A stretch of DNA of 64,000 nucleotides, taken from Pantoea sp. alder81 (GTDB taxonomy: Bacteria > Pseudomonadota > Gammaproteobacteria > Enterobacterales > Enterobacteriaceae). The number at the start of each line of letters is the position of its first letter. Within the stretch, counting starts at the first letter, position 1. The notes under the pieces were generated by a model, which was given only the letters and a program-made list of their open reading frames with translations, made no database searches and was not told where the DNA came from. A program made the position numbers and the translations under genes. Shown here piece after piece: positions 61,384-64,000 of this stretch. Where the stretch lies: the NCBI RefSeq assembly GCF_020179835.1, contig NZ_JAIUDA010000002.1, positions 124,001 to 188,000 of the forward strand, in the 5' to 3' direction.

Positions 61384-63985
61384 CGCGAATCTGCGTAACA
61401 AACGCAAGATTTCGCCGTTCTGGCTATTGCCCATTATTGCCCTGCTGATTGCTTGCTGGCTGTTGTGGACCAATTATCAGGAACGCGGTACCACGATAAC
61501 CATCAACTTCCAGACCGCGGATGGCATCGTGCCAGGCCGCACGCCGATTCGTTATCAGGGCGTGGAAGTGGGAACGGTTCAGGGTATTGTGCTGAGCGAT
61601 GATTATCACAGCATCCAGATCAAGGCCAGTATCAAGAGTGATATGCGCGATGCGCTCAAGGATGACACACAGTTCTGGCTGGTGACGCCAAAAGCCTCTC
61701 TGGCGGGTGTTTCTGGTTTAGATGCGCTGGTAGGCGGTAACTATATCGGCATGATGCCGGGCGGCGGCAACCCGCGTGAGCACTTCACCGCGCTGGATAC
61801 GCAGCCAAAATATCGCGTCAATACCGGAGAGCTGCTAATCCACCTGCACTCCCCCGATTTGGGATCGCTGAATACCGGTTCGCTGGTCTATTACCGCAAA
61901 ATCCCGGTGGGACGCGTGTATGACTACAGCATCAATGGCAATACCGAGGGCGTGACGGTCGATGTGTTGATTGAGCGTCGTTTCGTCAATCTGGTGAAAA
62001 AACAGAGCCGCTTCTGGAACGTGTCCGGTGTGGACGCGGACGTCAGCCTGAGCGGTGCCAAAGTGAAGCTGGAAAGCCTCGCCGCGCTGGTCAATGGTGC
62101 CATCGCCTTCGATTCTCCTGAGGAAGGCCAGCAGGCCAACAGCGACGAAAACTATCAGCTTTACCCCGATCTGGCACGCAGCCAGCGTGGTGTGCAGATC
62201 AGCCTTGATTTACCCAACGGCAACAATCTCAAAGCGGATAGCACGCCGCTGATGTATCAGGGTCTGGAAGTCGGCACCCTGACCAAACTCAATCTGCTGC
62301 CGGGCGGTAAAGTCACTGGCGAACTTACCGTTGATCCTTCGGTGACTGGCCTAATGCGCAGCGGCACGCGCATTGAGATGCGCGCGCCTAAACTGAGCCT
62401 GACTGACACCAATCTCAGCAGCTTGCTGACCGGTAACACCTTCGAACTGGTGCCAGGCGAAGGTGCCGCGCAGGATCACTTCACTGTATTGCCTGCCAGC
62501 GAAACCCTGCTGCAGAAACCGGATGTGTTAACAGTGAAACTCAGCGCGCCGGAAACCTACGGTATTGATGGCGGTCAGCCGGTGATGCTGTACGGCATGA
62601 AGATCGGCCAGGTTATTTCGCGTCAACTGGATGAGGATGGCATCAGCTTTGCGGTGGCAATCAATCCGGAGTATCGCCATCTGGTACACGCAGACAGCAA
62701 GTTCATCGTGAATAGCCGTCTTGATGTGAAGTTTGGCCTGGATGGGATGCAAGTGCTGGGTGCCAGCGCCCGTGAATGGGTTGACGGCGGCATCCGTCTG
62801 GTGCCGGGCGCGAAAGGTAACCCTTCCGCACGCTATCCTTTATATGCAGATGCTGAACGTGCCCAGGAAGGCATTATCGGTGACCAGCCGCCGACCACAC
62901 TGAAACTCACTGCCAATAGCTTGCCGGATGTGCAAGCCGGATCGGTGCTGCTGTATCGCAAATTCCAGGTGGGTGAAGTGGTGGACGTGGTGCCTCGCGC
63001 CGATGCCTTTGAGATCGCCATCCACATTGAGCCGCAATACCGCAAGTTGCTGACCAACGAAAGCGTGTTCTGGGCCGAAGGTGGCGCGAAAGTGCAGCTG
63101 AACGGCAGCGGCTTAACGGTGCAGGCTTCGCCGCTCAACCGTGCGCTGAAAGGGGCGATCAGCTTCGACAACCTCACTGGTGCGCAAGCGGCGAAAGGCG
63201 TGAAGCGCGTGCTGTATGCCTCTGAAACGGCTGCCCGTGCGGTGGGCAGTCAGATTACCCTGCATACCTTCGATGCCAGCAAACTGGCCGCGGGCATGCC
63301 GATTCGCTATCTCGGCATTAATGTCGGTCAGGTTGAATCGCTGGCGTTGAGTCAGGACAACAATCAGGTCGTGGCGAAAGCGGTGCTCTATCCTGAGTAT
63401 GTGCAGGACTTCGCACGTATCGGCAGCCGCTTCTCGGTGGTTTCACCTGAAATCTCCGCTGCGGGCGTCAACCATCTGGAAACCCTGCTGCAGCCTTACC
63501 TTAACGTTGATCCTGGTAAAGGTGCGCAGGCGCGTAGCTTCGAGTTGCAGGAAAGTACCATCACCGATTCGCGTTACCTCAACGGACTCAACATCTATGT
63601 CGATGCCACCGAAGCGGGTTCGCTGTCGCTGGGTACGCCGGTGCTGTTCCGTGGTGTAGAAGTGGGCACGGTAACCGGCACCTCGCTGGGCAACATGGCG
63701 GATCGCGTGCAGATCGCGCTGCGCATCAGCAAGAAATATCAGCATCTGGTGCGTAACAACTCGGTGTTCTGGCTGGCGTCTGGCTATAACCTCGACTTTG
63801 GTCTGATTGGCGGCGTGGTGAAAACCGGGACCTTCCAGCAGTTCATTCGCGGTGGCATCCAGTTTGCTACGCCACCGACGGTGCCGCTGGCGCCACAGGC
63901 GGGTGCTGACAAGCACTTCCTGCTGCAGGATGAAGCACCGAAAGAGTGGCGCAGTTGGGGAACGGCGATTCCGTCCTCCAATTAA
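61352..63985 (+). CDS. letB: Intermembrane lipid transport protein LetB (YebT)
   Basis: An 877-aa MCE protein, the same length as E. coli LetB, which forms a periplasm-spanning hydrophobic tunnel of stacked hexamer rings. One N-terminal membrane helix ([17 protein letters not shown]) anchors it. Seven MCE domains follow, recognisable by recurrent motifs such as [92 protein letters not shown] and [16 protein letters not shown]. The start at 61352 overlaps letA by 32 bp; an ATG six bases earlier is also possible. The last 15 bp of the window hold nothing identifiable. Confidence 0.96.
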   Translation: MQQETQTTPTNANLRNKRKISPFWLLPIIALLIACWLLWTNYQERGTTITINFQTADGIVPGRTPIRYQGVEVGTVQGIVLSDDYHSIQIKASIKSDMRDALKDDTQFWLVTPKASLAGVSGLDALVGGNYIGMMPGGGNPREHFTALDTQPKYRVNTGELLIHLHSPDLGSLNTGSLVYYRKIPVGRVYDYSINGNTEGVTVDVLIERRFVNLVKKQSRFWNVSGVDADVSLSGAKVKLESLAALVNGAIAFDSPEEGQQANSDENYQLYPDLARSQRGVQISLDLPNGNNLKADSTPLMYQGLEVGTLTKLNLLPGGKVTGELTVDPSVTGLMRSGTRIEMRAPKLSLTDTNLSSLLTGNTFELVPGEGAAQDHFTVLPASETLLQKPDVLTVKLSAPETYGIDGGQPVMLYGMKIGQVISRQLDEDGISFAVAINPEYRHLVHADSKFIVNSRLDVKFGLDGMQVLGASAREWVDGGIRLVPGAKGNPSARYPLYADAERAQEGIIGDQPPTTLKLTANSLPDVQAGSVLLYRKFQVGEVVDVVPRADAFEIAIHIEPQYRKLLTNESVFWAEGGAKVQLNGSGLTVQASPLNRALKGAISFDNLTGAQAAKGVKRVLYASETAARAVGSQITLHTFDASKLAAGMPIRYLGINVGQVESLALSQDNNQVVAKAVLYPEYVQDFARIGSRFSVVSPEISAAGVNHLETLLQPYLNVDPGKGAQARSFELQESTITDSRYLNGLNIYVDATEAGSLSLGTPVLFRGVEVGTVTGTSLGNMADRVQIALRISKKYQHLVRNNSVFWLASGYNLDFGLIGGVVKTGTFQQFIRGGIQFATPPTVPLAPQAGADKHFLLQDEAPKEWRSWGTAIPSSN

Positions 63986-64000
63986 CCTATCGGGCAGCCT

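Overview
The window is chromosomal DNA of an enterobacterium of the Erwiniaceae type (Pantoea or Erwinia). Almost every gene is a close relative of an E. coli K-12 gene and many sit in the same order. The exceptions that point to Erwiniaceae are an orphan exopolysaccharide sugar-phosphate transferase gene with a candidate RcsAB box, and the loss of several genes from conserved enteric loci. The lineage is inferred from remembered protein sequences and gene order; no search was run.

Relative to E. coli the window is three segments joined together. Segment A (1-16.5 kb): xthA (3' end), ynjH-topB-selD-ydjA, sppA, ansA-pncA, yeaC-msrB, gapA-yeaD, yeaE, mipA, yeaG-yeaH. Segment B (16.6-31.7 kb, from the 26-min region of E. 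coli): cvrA, a 77-aa unknown, a WbaP/WceG-type glycosyl-lipid carrier transferase, a Bcr/CflA drug exporter, dadAX, ycgB (SpoVR), fadR, dsbB, ycgN, ycgM, ycgL, minCDE. Segment C (31.7-64 kb): rnd, fadD, yeaY, tsaB, yoaA, yoaB, yoaH, pabB-nudL, sdaA, a CSS/EAL phosphodiesterase, yoaE, manXYZ, yobD, rlmA, cspC-yobF, yebO, yobH, kdgR, yebQ, htpX, prc-proQ, msrC, letA-letB.

Functional groups: central carbon and sugar entry (gapA, yeaD, manXYZ with Mlc- and CRP-type sites, kdgR); fatty-acid uptake and its regulator (fadD with a near-perfect FadR operator, and fadR itself); amino-acid catabolism (dadAX, sdaA, ansA); redox and methionine repair (msrB, msrC, dsbB); envelope quality control and lipid transport (sppA, htpX, prc, letAB, mipA, yeaY); the division-site system minCDE; and the stress/starvation trio YeaG-YeaH-SpoVR, here within about 13 kb.

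The unusual material is in the gaps. Between yebO and cspC lies a decayed MBL-fold hydrolase pseudogene. yobF carries an in-frame stop with homology continuing past it. Downstream of the EAL gene are an 18-bp-armed palindromic element and three degenerate copies of what looks like the left end of an IS3-family element. mgrB, mntP and nhaB are missing from their usual positions. I found no rRNA, tRNA, CRISPR array, prophage, defence island or intact insertion sequence, and no convincing novel multi-gene system.
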